A stretch of DNA of 48,318 nucleotides from DAOTWP01 sp034435675 (GCA_034435675.1 DAOTWP010000296.1:1-48318), one strand, 5' to 3'; counted from the stretch's first letter, positions 30,715 to 40,001 are shown. Notes: generated by a model from the sequence alone, not told the origin. A program made the numbers and translations.

Positions 30715-32073
30715 ATGCGTAACAAACTGATCGTTTTTGTGCTGCTGTTGGCGCTGGCACTGGGTTTCAGTGTCGTTAGTGCGCAGGAAAGCCCGCTTGG
30801 TGTGGACGCGGCGGCGCTGGAAGGTCTGGAAATCGTTTACTGGCACCAGTATACCGGCGGCGCAAATCTGGATACGATCAATGCGCTGATCGAAGAATTT
30901 AACGCCACCAACGAATATGGTATCGTCGTCACCGGCATTGCACAGGGCAACTACGGCGATCTGCGCCAGTTGATGACCGCGGGCATCGCCAGCGGCGAAC
31001 TGCCCGATCTGGTCGCGGGCTACCAGAACGATATGGCGACCTACTGGAGCGCCGGGCGTGTGGTGGACCTGATGCCTTATTACAGTGACCCGGTTTACGG
31101 CTACAGCGCGACCGAACAGGCAGACTTCAATCAGGGTATCCTGAACGTGAATGTCTTTAGCGAATATGGCGGCGCGATGCTGGGCTGGCCCAACCAGATC
31201 AGCGCGAATGTGCTTTCGGTGAACATGGGCATGCTGGAAGCGCTGGGCTTCAGCGAACCCCCGACCACTGTGGAAGACTTCATCGCCGTTGCCTGTGCCG
31301 CTGCCAACAGCGACCTGACCGGCGTGGAAGGGCAGGAAGTGCGCGGGTATCCGATCAAGACGGACGCCTCCAACTTCGAGTCCTACGCGGCGAGCTTCGG
31401 CGGCTATATCTTCGACTATGATGCCAACCAGTACAGCTTCACCAACCCAGGCGCGCTGGCAGCATTCCAGATGTATGCCGACCTGTACAGCCAGGGCTGC
31501 GCGTACATCCCCGAAAGCGCCTTTGGCAATACCGATGACTTCGCCTTTGGGCTGAATCCGATGGCGTTGGGCAGCAGCGCGGGTATCCCCTTCATTATCG
31601 GCAACATTGACAGCAGTGCCAGCGGCGTGAGCAACTGGACCGTGACCACCACCCCCTGGACCGAAGGCAGCCGCGCGCTGAACGTGTTTGTCCCCAGCCT
31701 GATCGCCGTGAGCAGCACACCTGAAGAACAGGTCGCCACGTGGCTGTTCGTCAAGTATCTGGCGTCGCCGGAAGCGATGGGCACGTGGATTTCCGCAACG
31801 GGCTACTTCCCCGTCCGCCTGTCTGTCGCAGCCGACTACGCTAGCATCCTGCCCGCAGACGCTCCGCAGACACCTTATCTGACCACTGTGAACAACCTGC
31901 TGGCGGATCCGAATGTCACCGTGTACTCGTCGCCGCGTCATCCCTCGTACAATACCGTGCGTGGGCTGCTCCAGACCGCGATGACTGATGTCACTGTCAA
32001 CGGGCGTGATGTGATGGAAGTGGCAGCCGAACTGGAAGCCGCCTCCAATGCCGCGCTGGCGGAACAGCAGTAA
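30715..32073 (+). CDS. Extracellular sugar solute-binding protein
   Basis: The ATG at 30715 has a strong GGAGGAAA 6-8 bases upstream; the longer frame from 30598 is not supported. There are 452 residues. MRNKLIVFVLLLALALG...VVSA is a signal peptide without a lipobox, so the protein is released or held by its permease. The mature part follows the family 1 binding-protein plan: LEIVYWHQYTGG, LIEEFNATNEYGIVV, DLVAGYQNDMATYW, and EEQVATWLFVKYLASPEAMGTWI near the hinge. The many aromatic residues suit carbohydrate stacking. The three-gene importer beside a GH13 enzyme suggests malto-oligosaccharides, although CUT1 binding proteins vary widely in ligand. Confidence 0.93.
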   Translation: MRNKLIVFVLLLALALGFSVVSAQESPLGVDAAALEGLEIVYWHQYTGGANLDTINALIEEFNATNEYGIVVTGIAQGNYGDLRQLMTAGIASGELPDLVAGYQNDMATYWSAGRVVDLMPYYSDPVYGYSATEQADFNQGILNVNVFSEYGGAMLGWPNQISANVLSVNMGMLEALGFSEPPTTVEDFIAVACAAANSDLTGVEGQEVRGYPIKTDASNFESYAASFGGYIFDYDANQYSFTNPGALAAFQMYADLYSQGCAYIPESAFGNTDDFAFGLNPMALGSSAGIPFIIGNIDSSASGVSNWTVTTTPWTEGSRALNVFVPSLIAVSSTPEEQVATWLFVKYLASPEAMGTWISATGYFPVRLSVAADYASILPADAPQTPYLTTVNNLLADPNVTVYSSPRHPSYNTVRGLLQTAMTDVTVNGRDVMEVAAELEAASNAALAEQQ

Positions 32074-32094
32074 TCAGCACCGCCCAGCAACCCT

Positions 32095-32125
32095 GAGTCC
32101 TATGCAGGACTCCGGCGCAGCTTTT
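32095..32125 (+). terminator. Weak terminator after the binding-protein gene
   Basis: GAGTCC and GGACTC form a 6-base stem, with TTTTT ending 13 bases later. The gap to the T-run makes it weak. Confidence 0.35.
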
Positions 32126-32134
32126 TGTCATAGG

Positions 32135-32169
32135 AAAAACACAGAGGCGATCCATGCGGGTCGCCTCTG
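32135..32169 (-). terminator. Rho-independent terminator of sucCD
   Basis: On the minus strand CAGAGGCGA, a 10-base loop and TCGCCTCTG form a perfect 9-base stem, followed by TG and TTTTT. It lies 29 bases after the sucD stop. Confidence 0.82.
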
Positions 32170-32197
32170 CACATATTCTGCCAGTAACAAAACGAGG

Positions 32198-33085
32198 TTA
32201 GCTGCGCCCCAGCGCCTGTTTGACCAGCCCGCCGATTTCGGTGGGGTTCTGTGCCACCAGCGCCCCGGCAGCAGTCAGCGCGTCCATTTTTGCCTTCGCT
32301 GTGCCCTTGCCGCGGGTGATAATCGCGCCAGCATGCCCCATCTTTTTACCGGGAGGGGCAGTCACCCCGGCGATATAGGCAACCAGCTTCTTGCTGAATT
32401 TGTTGGCGATCATCCATTCCGCTGCTTCTTCTTCCGCGCTGCCACCAATTTCCCCGATCAGCACAACGGCTTCGGTTGCGACGTCTTTGTCAAAGGCTGC
32501 CAGCGCATCAATGAAACTCGTGCCCGGTACTGGGTCGCCGCCGATGCCGACACAGGTCGTCTGCCCGATGCCGCTGGCGGTCAGTTCATACAGCGCCTGG
32601 TATGCCAGCGTGCCTGAACGGCTGACAATGCCCACCGGTCCGCCCGGTTTGGCGACTTCTGTTGGGGTGAAGCCAATGTTCGCTTTGCCGGGGCTGAGGA
32701 TGCCCGCGCAGTTGGGACCCAGCAGGCGCGTGGTGGGGAAATCGCGCTTGAGGGTGTTGTACATGCGCGCCTGATCGTGTGCGGGAATGTGTTCGGTGAC
32801 GCAGACGATAAAGGGAATACCCGCTTCGGCGGCTTCCAGCACGGCAGCGGCGCTGACTGACGCGGGCACAATCACAAACGCCGTATTCGCGCCCGCTTGC
32901 AGCACCGCATCCTTGACGCTGGCGTAAATCGGGATACCTTCGACATCTTCGCCCGCCTTTTTGGGGTTTGTTCCGGCAACTACGTTCGTGCCATAGTCGC
33001 GGTTGCGCAGCCCGTAGAAACGTCCCTGCGAGCCGGTCAGCCCCTGCACCACCACCCGCGAATGTTCATCTACCCAGATTGCCAT
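32198..33085 (-). CDS. sucD: Succinate-CoA ligase subunit alpha
   Basis: The protein has 295 residues, normal for SucD. It forms the alpha half of succinyl-CoA synthetase, which converts succinyl-CoA, ADP or GDP and phosphate to succinate, CoA and NTP in the TCA cycle. The N-terminal CoA-binding Rossmann domain has VVVQGLTGSQGRFYG and LGPNCAGILSP. The phosphohistidine is His251 in APPGKKMGHAGAII. The ATG lies 3 bases after the sucC stop, so the two are translated from one messenger. The sequence appears complete and functional. Confidence 0.96.
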   Translation of the reverse strand: MAIWVDEHSRVVVQGLTGSQGRFYGLRNRDYGTNVVAGTNPKKAGEDVEGIPIYASVKDAVLQAGANTAFVIVPASVSAAAVLEAAEAGIPFIVCVTEHIPAHDQARMYNTLKRDFPTTRLLGPNCAGILSPGKANIGFTPTEVAKPGGPVGIVSRSGTLAYQALYELTASGIGQTTCVGIGGDPVPGTSFIDALAAFDKDVATEAVVLIGEIGGSAEEEAAEWMIANKFSKKLVAYIAGVTAPPGKKMGHAGAIITRGKGTAKAKMDALTAAGALVAQNPTEIGGLVKQALGRS

Positions 33086-33088
33086 AAC

Positions 33089-34249
33089 TCAATTCCCCTT
33101 TACCGCAATTTCAACGGCTGTTTTAGCAGCGTCGAGCATATTGGGTTTCATAATCAGCCGGTCAGAAGCGTTTTCCTGAATGATCGCCCGTCCTTCGGTG
33201 GCGTTGGTCCCGTCCAGCCGCACGACAATCGGCGCGCGCAGTTCGACCCGCTGCATCGCCTGAATGATGCCGCGTGCCACCTCATCGCAGCGGGTGATGC
33301 CGCCGAAGATGTTGATGAAGATTGCGTGGACGTTTTCATCCTGGTTAATCACCGTGAGCGCGTTCGCCATATGGTCGGCATTCGCGCCGCCGCCAATATC
33401 GAGGAAGTTCGCCGCGCCGCCGCCGACCTGTGTCACTATGTCTACGGTGCTCATTGCCAGACCCGCACCGTTGGCGATGATGCCCACCGTGCCGCTCAGC
33501 CCGACATACTGCAAGCCTTTTTCTGCCGCCGCGCGTTCGCGTTCGTCACGTGGTTCCAGCCCTTCGTAGACATCCCAGACCCCCTGGTGGCGGTACTCTG
33601 CGGCATCATCGAGGCTGACTTTGGCATCCAGCGCGCGGACTTCGCCCTGCGGTGTCAGGATCAGCGGGTTGATTTCTGCCAGTGTGGCATCGCCTTCGAT
33701 GTAGCAGCGGTACAGCTTTTGCAGAATATCCACCGCGCCGGCGTTCGCCTGTGGATTGAGGTTGGCGCTGGCGACCCAATCGCGGGCAGCGCTTTCGCTC
33801 AGTCCGTCCACAGGATCAATCCAGATTTTGGCGATCTTTTCGTCCGGCACGGACTCGATTTCCACACCACCTTCGCGGGTTAGCATACCCAGATGCAGCT
33901 TCTTGCTGCGATCCAGTGTGAACGAGGCATAATATTCTTCCGCGACATCGGACTTGCGCTCAATCCACACCTTTTCAACGGGGTAGCCAATCGTGCCGGT
34001 GCGGTCATAGATGGTCAGCCCCAGTACAAATGCCGCCTGCTGGCGCACTTCGTCGGCATTTTCGCCAAACTGAATGCCGCCCTGCTTGCCGCGTCCGCCG
34101 ATCTGCACCTGCGCCTTGATGACCACCGGATAGCCAATGCGCTCCGCAATGGCGACCGCTTCTTCGGGCGTGCTTGCCACATCGCCGGGAGAGATGGCGA
34201 TGCCGTAACGCGCAAAATACTGTTTGCCCTGATATTCCAGTAAATCCAC
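33089..34249 (-). CDS. sucC: Succinate-CoA ligase subunit beta
   Basis: The start is a GTG at 34249 with AAGGAGA at 6-base spacing, giving 386 residues, the normal SucC length, and an opening MDLLEYQGKQYFARYG. The frame is open further upstream to 34390, but that extension has no family similarity. The ATP-grasp domain (PVVIKAQVQIGGRGKQGG) and the C-terminal domain (GLSGTVGIIANGAGLAMSTVD, FLDIGGGANADHMANAL, NIFGGITRCDEVARGI) are intact. It supplies the nucleotide and succinate sites of succinyl-CoA synthetase. It is the first gene of the sucCD operon. Confidence 0.96.
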   Translation of the reverse strand: MDLLEYQGKQYFARYGIAISPGDVASTPEEAVAIAERIGYPVVIKAQVQIGGRGKQGGIQFGENADEVRQQAAFVLGLTIYDRTGTIGYPVEKVWIERKSDVAEEYYASFTLDRSKKLHLGMLTREGGVEIESVPDEKIAKIWIDPVDGLSESAARDWVASANLNPQANAGAVDILQKLYRCYIEGDATLAEINPLILTPQGEVRALDAKVSLDDAAEYRHQGVWDVYEGLEPRDERERAAAEKGLQYVGLSGTVGIIANGAGLAMSTVDIVTQVGGGAANFLDIGGGANADHMANALTVINQDENVHAIFINIFGGITRCDEVARGIIQAMQRVELRAPIVVRLDGTNATEGRAIIQENASDRLIMKPNMLDAAKTAVEIAVKGN

Positions 34250-34472
34250 AGGGGTTCTCCTTAATGCATGTGGTCTAAGAATGTATCGTGCGACTTGCGG
34301 GGCAATGATAACGCCGGGTGGGGGCATTCGGCAACGGGGGTATTGGGCATTCCGCACAGACCAGCATCCAGCGGGCAGCACATGGCGCAACCCGCGCGTT
34401 GCTTTGCGCCGGGAGATGGCTTAGACTCAGCAGGCATACACTTGGACTGTTAACCGACTGAGGCTGTGTAAC

Positions 34473-35105
34473 GTGGACATCAACCCGCAGGATTTGCCAC
34501 ACCGCGAAGTTTACAAGCTGCTGACCGGGGCGGTTGTGCCGCGCCCGATCGCGTGGGTCAGCACACTTGCCGCCGACGGCACGCCCAATTTAGCGCCGTT
34601 CAGCTTTTTCAACGCAGTCTGCTCTAACCCGCCCACAGTGTTGTTCTGCCCCAGCATGCGCACGCTGCCGCAGGGCGTTGGGCAAAAGGACACCTTTCAC
34701 AATGTGCGGGCGACAGGCGAATTTGTGATCAATTTTGTGACCGAAGCGCTGGCATCGGCAATGAACATTACCGCCACTGACCTACCGCCGGAGGTGAATG
34801 AGTTCGAGCGCGCCGGGCTGACCCCCGCGCCGAGCAAAACGGTGCGCGTTCCCGGCGTTGCCGAAAGCCCGATCCGCTTTGAATGCCGCCTGCATGAGAT
34901 TGTGACCATCAGCGTTGCACCTGGCGGCGGGCAGATCATCATCGGCACCGTGCAGCATATGTTTTTTGCCGACGAGGTATTCCGCGCAGGCAACTATATT
35001 GATATGCAGACCTACCAACCGTTAGGGCGGCTGGCAGGAGCGGGGTATACGCGCGTTGCCAGTGATATGTTCGAGATGCCGCGTCTGCCGTCCGAGCTGG
35101 GGTGA
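34473..35105 (+). CDS. Flavin reductase-like (FMN-binding split-barrel) protein
   Basis: The protein has 210 residues. The start is a GTG; GAGG lies about 10 bases upstream. Residues 10-170 match the flavin reductase-like split barrel that binds FMN: YKLLTGAVVPRPIAWVST, then NLAPFSFFNAVCSNPPTVLF, DTFHNVRATGEFVINFV and SPIRFECRLHEIVTI. The PRPIAWVST opening marks the DIM6/NTAB-like group, whose members reduce flavins with NAD(P)H or act as isolated FMN oxidoreductases. No monooxygenase partner is adjacent. It lies 27 bases before priA and may be co-transcribed, though the functional link is not evident. Confidence 0.88.
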   Translation: MDINPQDLPHREVYKLLTGAVVPRPIAWVSTLAADGTPNLAPFSFFNAVCSNPPTVLFCPSMRTLPQGVGQKDTFHNVRATGEFVINFVTEALASAMNITATDLPPEVNEFERAGLTPAPSKTVRVPGVAESPIRFECRLHEIVTISVAPGGGQIIIGTVQHMFFADEVFRAGNYIDMQTYQPLGRLAGAGYTRVASDMFEMPRLPSELG

Positions 35106-35132
35106 GACACAGCGGCGAAAAGAGCGCGCTAG

Positions 35133-37943
35133 ATGCCAATGTTTGCCGAAATCGCGGTTAACGTGCCCGTGCTGAATACTACCTACCATTACCATGTGCC
35201 CGCAGGCATGGCGGTGCTGCCGGGGCATCTGGTGCAGGTCGCTTTTCGCACGGCATGGCAGCATGGCATTGTCGTGGCGCTGCATGCCGCCAGCCCCGTG
35301 CCGCAGACCAAGCCGGTTGAGGCGCTGCTTTACCCCGAACCGCTGCTGACCGAAGACCAGATTGCGCTGGCACACTGGATCAGCAGCACCTATTACGCTT
35401 CGCTGGCGTCCTGCCTGTGGATGCTGCTGCCACCGGGCATTGGTGGCGAACGTGATCACCTGGTCTCGCTGGCAGCGCCGGATGCCGTAGGCGAAGACCC
35501 CGTGCAGCAGCAGATTATCGCGCTGCTGCGGCGGCGCGGCGAAATGCGTGCCGTGCGCATTGGCGCGGCGCTGAAGGATGTTCCGGCGGAGGTGTGGCGC
35601 GGCGCGCTGGAACGCCTGTCTAAACGCGCGGTGATCAACAAACAGCCCGTGCTGCTGCCCCCGCGCCAGAAGGCGAAATCCATCCAGACAGCGGCGCTGA
35701 CGATTGACCCCGGCGCGATTGAGCAGGTCGCGCCCACGCTCGGCAAAACGTCGCGCCAGGCGGATTTGCTGGAAATGATTGCGGGAACGCCGCCCACCGA
35801 CCTGAAAACGCTGGCGGCGGCGCTGGGCGCGACCAAAGCGACGCTGCAAAAAATGCTGGATGAAGGGCTGCTGGCGCAGGACGACGCGGGCAGGGTAACG
35901 CTGGCGCTGCCAGTAGATGCGCTGCCGGAGACACTGATTCGACTGCGCCGGGCGGAGCAGGATCGCCATATTCTGTATGTGCTGGCGCGCGAACCCGACG
36001 CGCTGGACGTAAGCTGGGTCTATGCGCAGACCGGCGCGACCCTCGCAGACCTGAAACGGCTGGAAGACGCAGAGGTGATCGCGCTGGGCGAAAAACCCGT
36101 ATGGCGCGACACCCTCGCCGGGCGTGAATTCGGCACAGTGCAGGCTCCGCCGCTCACCGCAGCGCAGGCGTCGGTTTGGGCTGTGGTGCAGCAGGCGTTG
36201 GAGGCTGCCACCGTGCCACCGCAACCGCCAGCCCCCCCGCCCCACCCCTACCCGTTAACAGGGCTGGGAGCAGCACCCGCGCCGTCTTCGCCCCCTGTGT
36301 TCCTGCTGCATGGGGTCACTGGCAGCGGCAAAACGGAGATTTACCTGCGCGCTATTGAGCACACCCTGGACCGAGGGCGCGCTGCGATCTTTCTGGTGCC
36401 GGAAATCGCCCTGACACCGCAGACCATTCGCCGGGTGATGGACCGGTTCTCGGTGCGTTTCCCCGGCAACGTGGCACTGCTGCACAGCGGACTGAGCGCA
36501 GGCGAACGCTATGATACCTGGCAGCGGGCAAAAGCAGGGCAGGTGCGCGTGATTGTCGGGGCGCGTTCGGCACTGTTCGCCCCCCTGCGCGATATTGGGC
36601 TGATTGTGCTGGACGAATGTCACGACCACAGCTATAAACAGTCGCCCAATATGGACGTGCCGCCGCATGTCAGCGCGCCGCATTATGACGCGCGTGCGGT
36701 GGCAGAGGCAATCGCCCACCGCAGTGGGGCGGTGCTGCTGCTGGGCAGCGCCACGCCGGATGTTGAGACTTACTATCGTGCCGCCCAGAATGGCATAACG
36801 CTGCTGCACCTGCCGGAGCGCATTCTGGGACACCGCGAACACATTCAGCAGCAGGCGGAGCAATTTCACGTCCAGCCGCGCTACCAGCCCGGCGAGGCAG
36901 ACAGCATGACTATTGACCTGCCACCGGTGCAGATTGTAGACATGCGCGACGAACTGAAAGCGGGCAACACCAGCATGTTCAGCCTCAAGCTGCATACGGC
37001 GCTGGCAGAAACGCTGGAACGCGGCGAACAGGCAATCCTGTTCCTCAACCGGCGTGGGCAGGCGACTTATGTGTTCTGCCGGGACTGTGGCTACGTTGCC
37101 CGCTGTCCCAACTGCGATACCGCGCTGACCTTCCACCGTGAAGGCGAGGCGCTGCGCTGCCATCACTGCGGTTACGAAGCGCCGCCACCGCAAACGTGCC
37201 CGCAGTGCGCCTCCCGGCGGATCCGCTTCTTCGGGGCGGGTACGCAGCAGGTGGAGCAGGCGCTGCATGATGCGTTTCCCGGCGTGCGCGCTGTGCGCTG
37301 GGATGCCGACACCGCGCATAACCCCGCGATGCACGATGTCATCCTTCAGCAGTTCACCGAACGCCATGCACAGGTGATGATCGGCACGCAGATGGTTGCC
37401 AAAGGGCTGGACTTGCCGCTGGTGACGCTCGTCGGCGTGGTCAGCGCGGATCTCGGTCTGGCGCTGCCCGACTTCCGCGCGGCAGAGCGCACCTTTCAAC
37501 TGCTGACCCAGGTGGCGGGCAGGGCAGGACGCGGCGTGCGCGGCGGGCAGGTCATTCTGCAAACTTACCAGCCGGGCAGCGATGCGATTGCCGCCGCCAG
37601 CCGGCACGATTACGCGGCGTTTTATGCGCGAGAAATCATAGCGCGGAGAGAACTGGGCTACCCGCCCTTCCGCCGGATGGTGCGCGTGGTGGTGCGCGAC
37701 GAACGCGAGGCGCATGCACGGCGGGAGGCGGAACGCGCCGCGCAGGTGTTCCGGGCGCAGATTGCACGCTTGAAGCTGACCGACACCGAGCTGATTGGTC
37801 CCGCGCCATGCTTTTTCACACGGTTGAATAAGCAGTTCCGCTGGCATCTGCTGCTGCGCGGACCCGACCCGGCACGTGCGCTGGAAGGGATTGACTTTGA
37901 ACCTGGCTGGTATGTGGATGTAGACCCGCTGGAAGTGCTGTGA
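35133..37943 (+). CDS. priA: Primosomal replication-restart helicase PriA
   Basis: The protein has 936 residues, longer than the usual 730-830. It reloads the replisome at stalled forks. The N-terminal 3'-DNA-binding domain (FAEIAVNVPVLNTTYHYHVP, GHLVQVAFRTAWQHGIV) is followed by a winged-helix region. A Pro-rich linker (about 355-390) precedes the helicase core. Walker A is GVTGSGKTEIY with Lys400. Walker B reads DECHD (494-498) where most PriA proteins have DEEHD. Eight cysteines in CRDCGY, CPNCD, CHHCGY and CPQC form the two zinc sites. GTQMVAKGLDLP and QVAGRAGRG are motifs V and VI. The ribosome site is weak. The assignment is firm. Confidence 0.95.
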   Translation: MPMFAEIAVNVPVLNTTYHYHVPAGMAVLPGHLVQVAFRTAWQHGIVVALHAASPVPQTKPVEALLYPEPLLTEDQIALAHWISSTYYASLASCLWMLLPPGIGGERDHLVSLAAPDAVGEDPVQQQIIALLRRRGEMRAVRIGAALKDVPAEVWRGALERLSKRAVINKQPVLLPPRQKAKSIQTAALTIDPGAIEQVAPTLGKTSRQADLLEMIAGTPPTDLKTLAAALGATKATLQKMLDEGLLAQDDAGRVTLALPVDALPETLIRLRRAEQDRHILYVLAREPDALDVSWVYAQTGATLADLKRLEDAEVIALGEKPVWRDTLAGREFGTVQAPPLTAAQASVWAVVQQALEAATVPPQPPAPPPHPYPLTGLGAAPAPSSPPVFLLHGVTGSGKTEIYLRAIEHTLDRGRAAIFLVPEIALTPQTIRRVMDRFSVRFPGNVALLHSGLSAGERYDTWQRAKAGQVRVIVGARSALFAPLRDIGLIVLDECHDHSYKQSPNMDVPPHVSAPHYDARAVAEAIAHRSGAVLLLGSATPDVETYYRAAQNGITLLHLPERILGHREHIQQQAEQFHVQPRYQPGEADSMTIDLPPVQIVDMRDELKAGNTSMFSLKLHTALAETLERGEQAILFLNRRGQATYVFCRDCGYVARCPNCDTALTFHREGEALRCHHCGYEAPPPQTCPQCASRRIRFFGAGTQQVEQALHDAFPGVRAVRWDADTAHNPAMHDVILQQFTERHAQVMIGTQMVAKGLDLPLVTLVGVVSADLGLALPDFRAAERTFQLLTQVAGRAGRGVRGGQVILQTYQPGSDAIAAASRHDYAAFYAREIIARRELGYPPFRRMVRVVVRDEREAHARREAERAAQVFRAQIARLKLTDTELIGPAPCFFTRLNKQFRWHLLLRGPDPARALEGIDFEPGWYVDVDPLEVL

Positions 37944-37976
37944 GTCGGCTGCGCATGGCAAAATCGCATGTGAACG

Positions 37977-38002
37977 CAGGGGAGGCTGCAAAACCTCCCC
38001 TG
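37977..38002. terminator. Hairpin between convergent priA and S10 peptidase genes
   Basis: CAGGGGAGG and CCTCCCCTG form a perfect 9-base stem with an 8-base loop. It lies 33 bases after priA and 10 bases past the peptidase stop, serving both strands. Confidence 0.65.
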
Positions 38003-38012
38003 TTGCGCATGA

Positions 38013-39485
38013 CTACCCAACCACACCGGGCAGCCACGCGGCGATATCCCGCTTGAGCTTTGCCAGGCTGGTCACATCCAGATACATCATATGTCCCGCC
38101 TCGTAATAGTGCAGGCTGAGGTTATCCCGCAGTGAGGCATCCACATCCATATGATCGAACGTATACTGCGCGGCGGCGTGCGGGGTGGCAAGGTCATAGT
38201 AACCCTGGGCGATGAACACCTTGAGGAACGCATTCTTCGCCAGCGCTTCCCGCAGCGCATCGCTGGTATCCGCGAACTTGCCCCGATCCCACTCCCACGC
38301 CTGATTGACTTTGAAGCTGAGGATTTCGTAGGGCGCGTCGGTTTCGTAGCCTAACTGCGTGCGCACGTAATCGTTAATCATTGCCATGTACGGCGGCGCA
38401 ATCGCCGTCAGCGAAGGGTCAAACTCTGGAAATTCGGTCACGGCGATAGGTTCCAGCCCTTTGAAGCGGCTGTCCAGTCGTCCCACCGTGCGCCGGTCAT
38501 CGCGCAGCAGTTCCTTGCAGAAGCGGTGAATGTTGATGCGCAGGTTGGTGTGGTCAACATAGCGCGGCGCCAGCCCGGTGTAGTCTGCCAGACGCTGCAC
38601 CAGCGCCTCGCGTTCGCCAGCGCTCAGCCGGTCGCCCTTCAACAGCGCCAGCGCGTACTCGTTTTCCGCCCACGCCTCCACCTCTGCCAGCAGTTCGGGC
38701 AGCGGTTTCGCCTGCAAATCTGCCGCGAGCCTGCCGTGATACCATGCCGTCGCCGCATAGGTGGGCAGAAACAGGCTGTAGGGCAGATCGTTACCGCGTT
38801 CAAAATGCAGGGTCTGGAAGTTGAGCACCGTTGAAATCAGCGCAATGCCGTTGAAGGCAATCCCCTTGTTGATCAGATACCCCGCCAGCCCGGCAGCGCG
38901 GGTCGTGCCGTAGCTTTCGCCAGCCAGCAGCAGCGGGGACGCCCAGCGTTTGTAGCGCGTCAGATACAGGCGGATGAACTCGCCAACGGATTCGAGGTCA
39001 CCCTGCACAGTCCAGTATTTCTTGCTGAGGTCGGGCTTGCTGGCGCGGCTGTAACCTGTTCCCACAGGGTCAATGAACACGAGGTCGGTTTGATCGAGCC
39101 ATGTGTGCGGGTTGTCCACCAGTTTGTAGGGCGGCGCTGGCATCCAGCCCTGATCCTGCATCTGCACCCGTTTAGGTCCCAGCGCGCCCAGATGCAGCCA
39201 GACGGACGCCGACCCCGGACCGCCATTGAACACGAAGGTCAGCGGGCGCTCTGCCGCCGCCCCTGCATTGTCCAGCGTGTAGGCGGTGAAGAAGATCCGC
39301 GCTTCGATTTCGCCGGACTCTTCATTTTTCAGGGGCAGCATGCCTGCCATCACCGTATAGCTGAGCGTTTGGTCGCCTAGTTGCAGAGTATGGTGGGTTT
39401 CAACGGGTGGAGTTTCGGGCTGTTCGGCGGGCTTTTTCTCTACGGCGGGCTGTGGTTCAGCCGGTTTTTGCTCGTTTTCTGCCAC
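38013..39485 (-). CDS. S10-family serine carboxypeptidase-like protein
   Basis: The likely start is a GTG at 39485 with AGAGAG at about 7-base spacing, giving 490 residues; an ATG at 39527 has no ribosome site. A charged Pro/Glu linker (AENEQKPAEPQPAVEKKPAEQ) comes first, and no signal peptide is evident. The alpha/beta-hydrolase fold shows the S10 plan: FVFNGGPGSASVWLHLGALGP, DPVGTGYSRA, then catalytic Ser191 in LLLAGESYGTTR, Asp431 in GYYDLATPH and His465 in YEAGHMMY. S10 enzymes remove C-terminal residues at acidic pH in eukaryotes; bacterial members are less studied. The absence of a secretion signal suggests cytoplasmic peptide turnover, unless export is atypical. Confidence 0.92.
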   Translation of the reverse strand: MAENEQKPAEPQPAVEKKPAEQPETPPVETHHTLQLGDQTLSYTVMAGMLPLKNEESGEIEARIFFTAYTLDNAGAAAERPLTFVFNGGPGSASVWLHLGALGPKRVQMQDQGWMPAPPYKLVDNPHTWLDQTDLVFIDPVGTGYSRASKPDLSKKYWTVQGDLESVGEFIRLYLTRYKRWASPLLLAGESYGTTRAAGLAGYLINKGIAFNGIALISTVLNFQTLHFERGNDLPYSLFLPTYAATAWYHGRLAADLQAKPLPELLAEVEAWAENEYALALLKGDRLSAGEREALVQRLADYTGLAPRYVDHTNLRINIHRFCKELLRDDRRTVGRLDSRFKGLEPIAVTEFPEFDPSLTAIAPPYMAMINDYVRTQLGYETDAPYEILSFKVNQAWEWDRGKFADTSDALREALAKNAFLKVFIAQGYYDLATPHAAAQYTFDHMDVDASLRDNLSLHYYEAGHMMYLDVTSLAKLKRDIAAWLPGVVG

Positions 39486-39625
39486 GAGACACTCTCTTTC
39501 GATTCTGTTCCTGACACGGACTGACATGGTGCGCCAACTATAGCCTGCCGCAGCGCCGGGTGCAATCATGCCAATGCGACCTATGTTGCAATGCAGTTAT
39601 GCCCAGTGGTTGCAGGAAAAACACG

Positions 39626-39817
39626 ATGACGCCGACCACGATGTTCGCCATTCCCACCGATGCCGTGCGCGTGCCGGGTCCCCAGCAGGGCACCTGGACG
39701 CTGGCGGATTGGGAAGCACTGCCCGAGGATGGTAATCGCTACGAAATCCTCCATGGCGTGCTGTTCATGTCCACCTCGCCGAGCTTTTTCCACCAGTGGA
39801 TTATTCAGAACGCCTAA
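39626..39817 (+). pseudogene. Truncated Uma2 family (DUF820) endonuclease-like gene
   Basis: Only 63 residues remain of a family of about 190. AGGAA precedes the ATG at good spacing. The surviving part has the Uma2 N-terminal hallmark WTLADWEALPEDGNRYEILHGVLFMSTSPSFFHQ. The catalytic restriction-fold residues further on are absent. Homology stops at about 39811, and the dispersed repeat copy B begins at 39819. The repeat's insertion or an associated deletion therefore probably destroyed the gene. No downstream half is found in the next kilobase. Confidence 0.82.
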
Positions 39818-39818
39818 A

Positions 39819-39933
39819 TACACTGACAAGGTTAAGTTGACTACTCAGATACAGCCCTCACCCCCTCAGTACCCCTCTCCCCAACGCCGCGTCGCGGCTG
39901 GGCGAGGGGGCGGGAAAATCCCCGGCACTTGGG
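39819..39933 (+). repeat. Dispersed palindromic repeat, copy B (partial)
   Basis: These 115 bases match 5328-5442 in inverted orientation with about 9 differences. The shared part runs from AAGGTTAAGTTGAC through the CCCTCACCCCCTCAG arm to CCCCGGCA. The second inverted arm present in copy A is missing, so this copy is truncated. It abuts the broken Uma2 gene. The remaining bases to 40001 hold nothing recognisable. Confidence 0.8.
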
Positions 39934-40001
39934 TGGCTGTTCGAGGGTTCACCGGACACCACACTCTGATGCAGCAGCAGGGGTGGTGTGTCCCTCTGCG
40001 G

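Noticed and set aside
30529..31941. 470-codon minus-strand frame opposite the solute-binding protein
   Set aside because: Antisense to a well-supported secreted binding protein. The translation is rich in His, Arg and Gln with no family features.
36255..37991. 578-codon minus-strand frame opposite priA
   Set aside because: Shadow of the helicase gene. It has no ribosome site or domain and crosses the priA stop.
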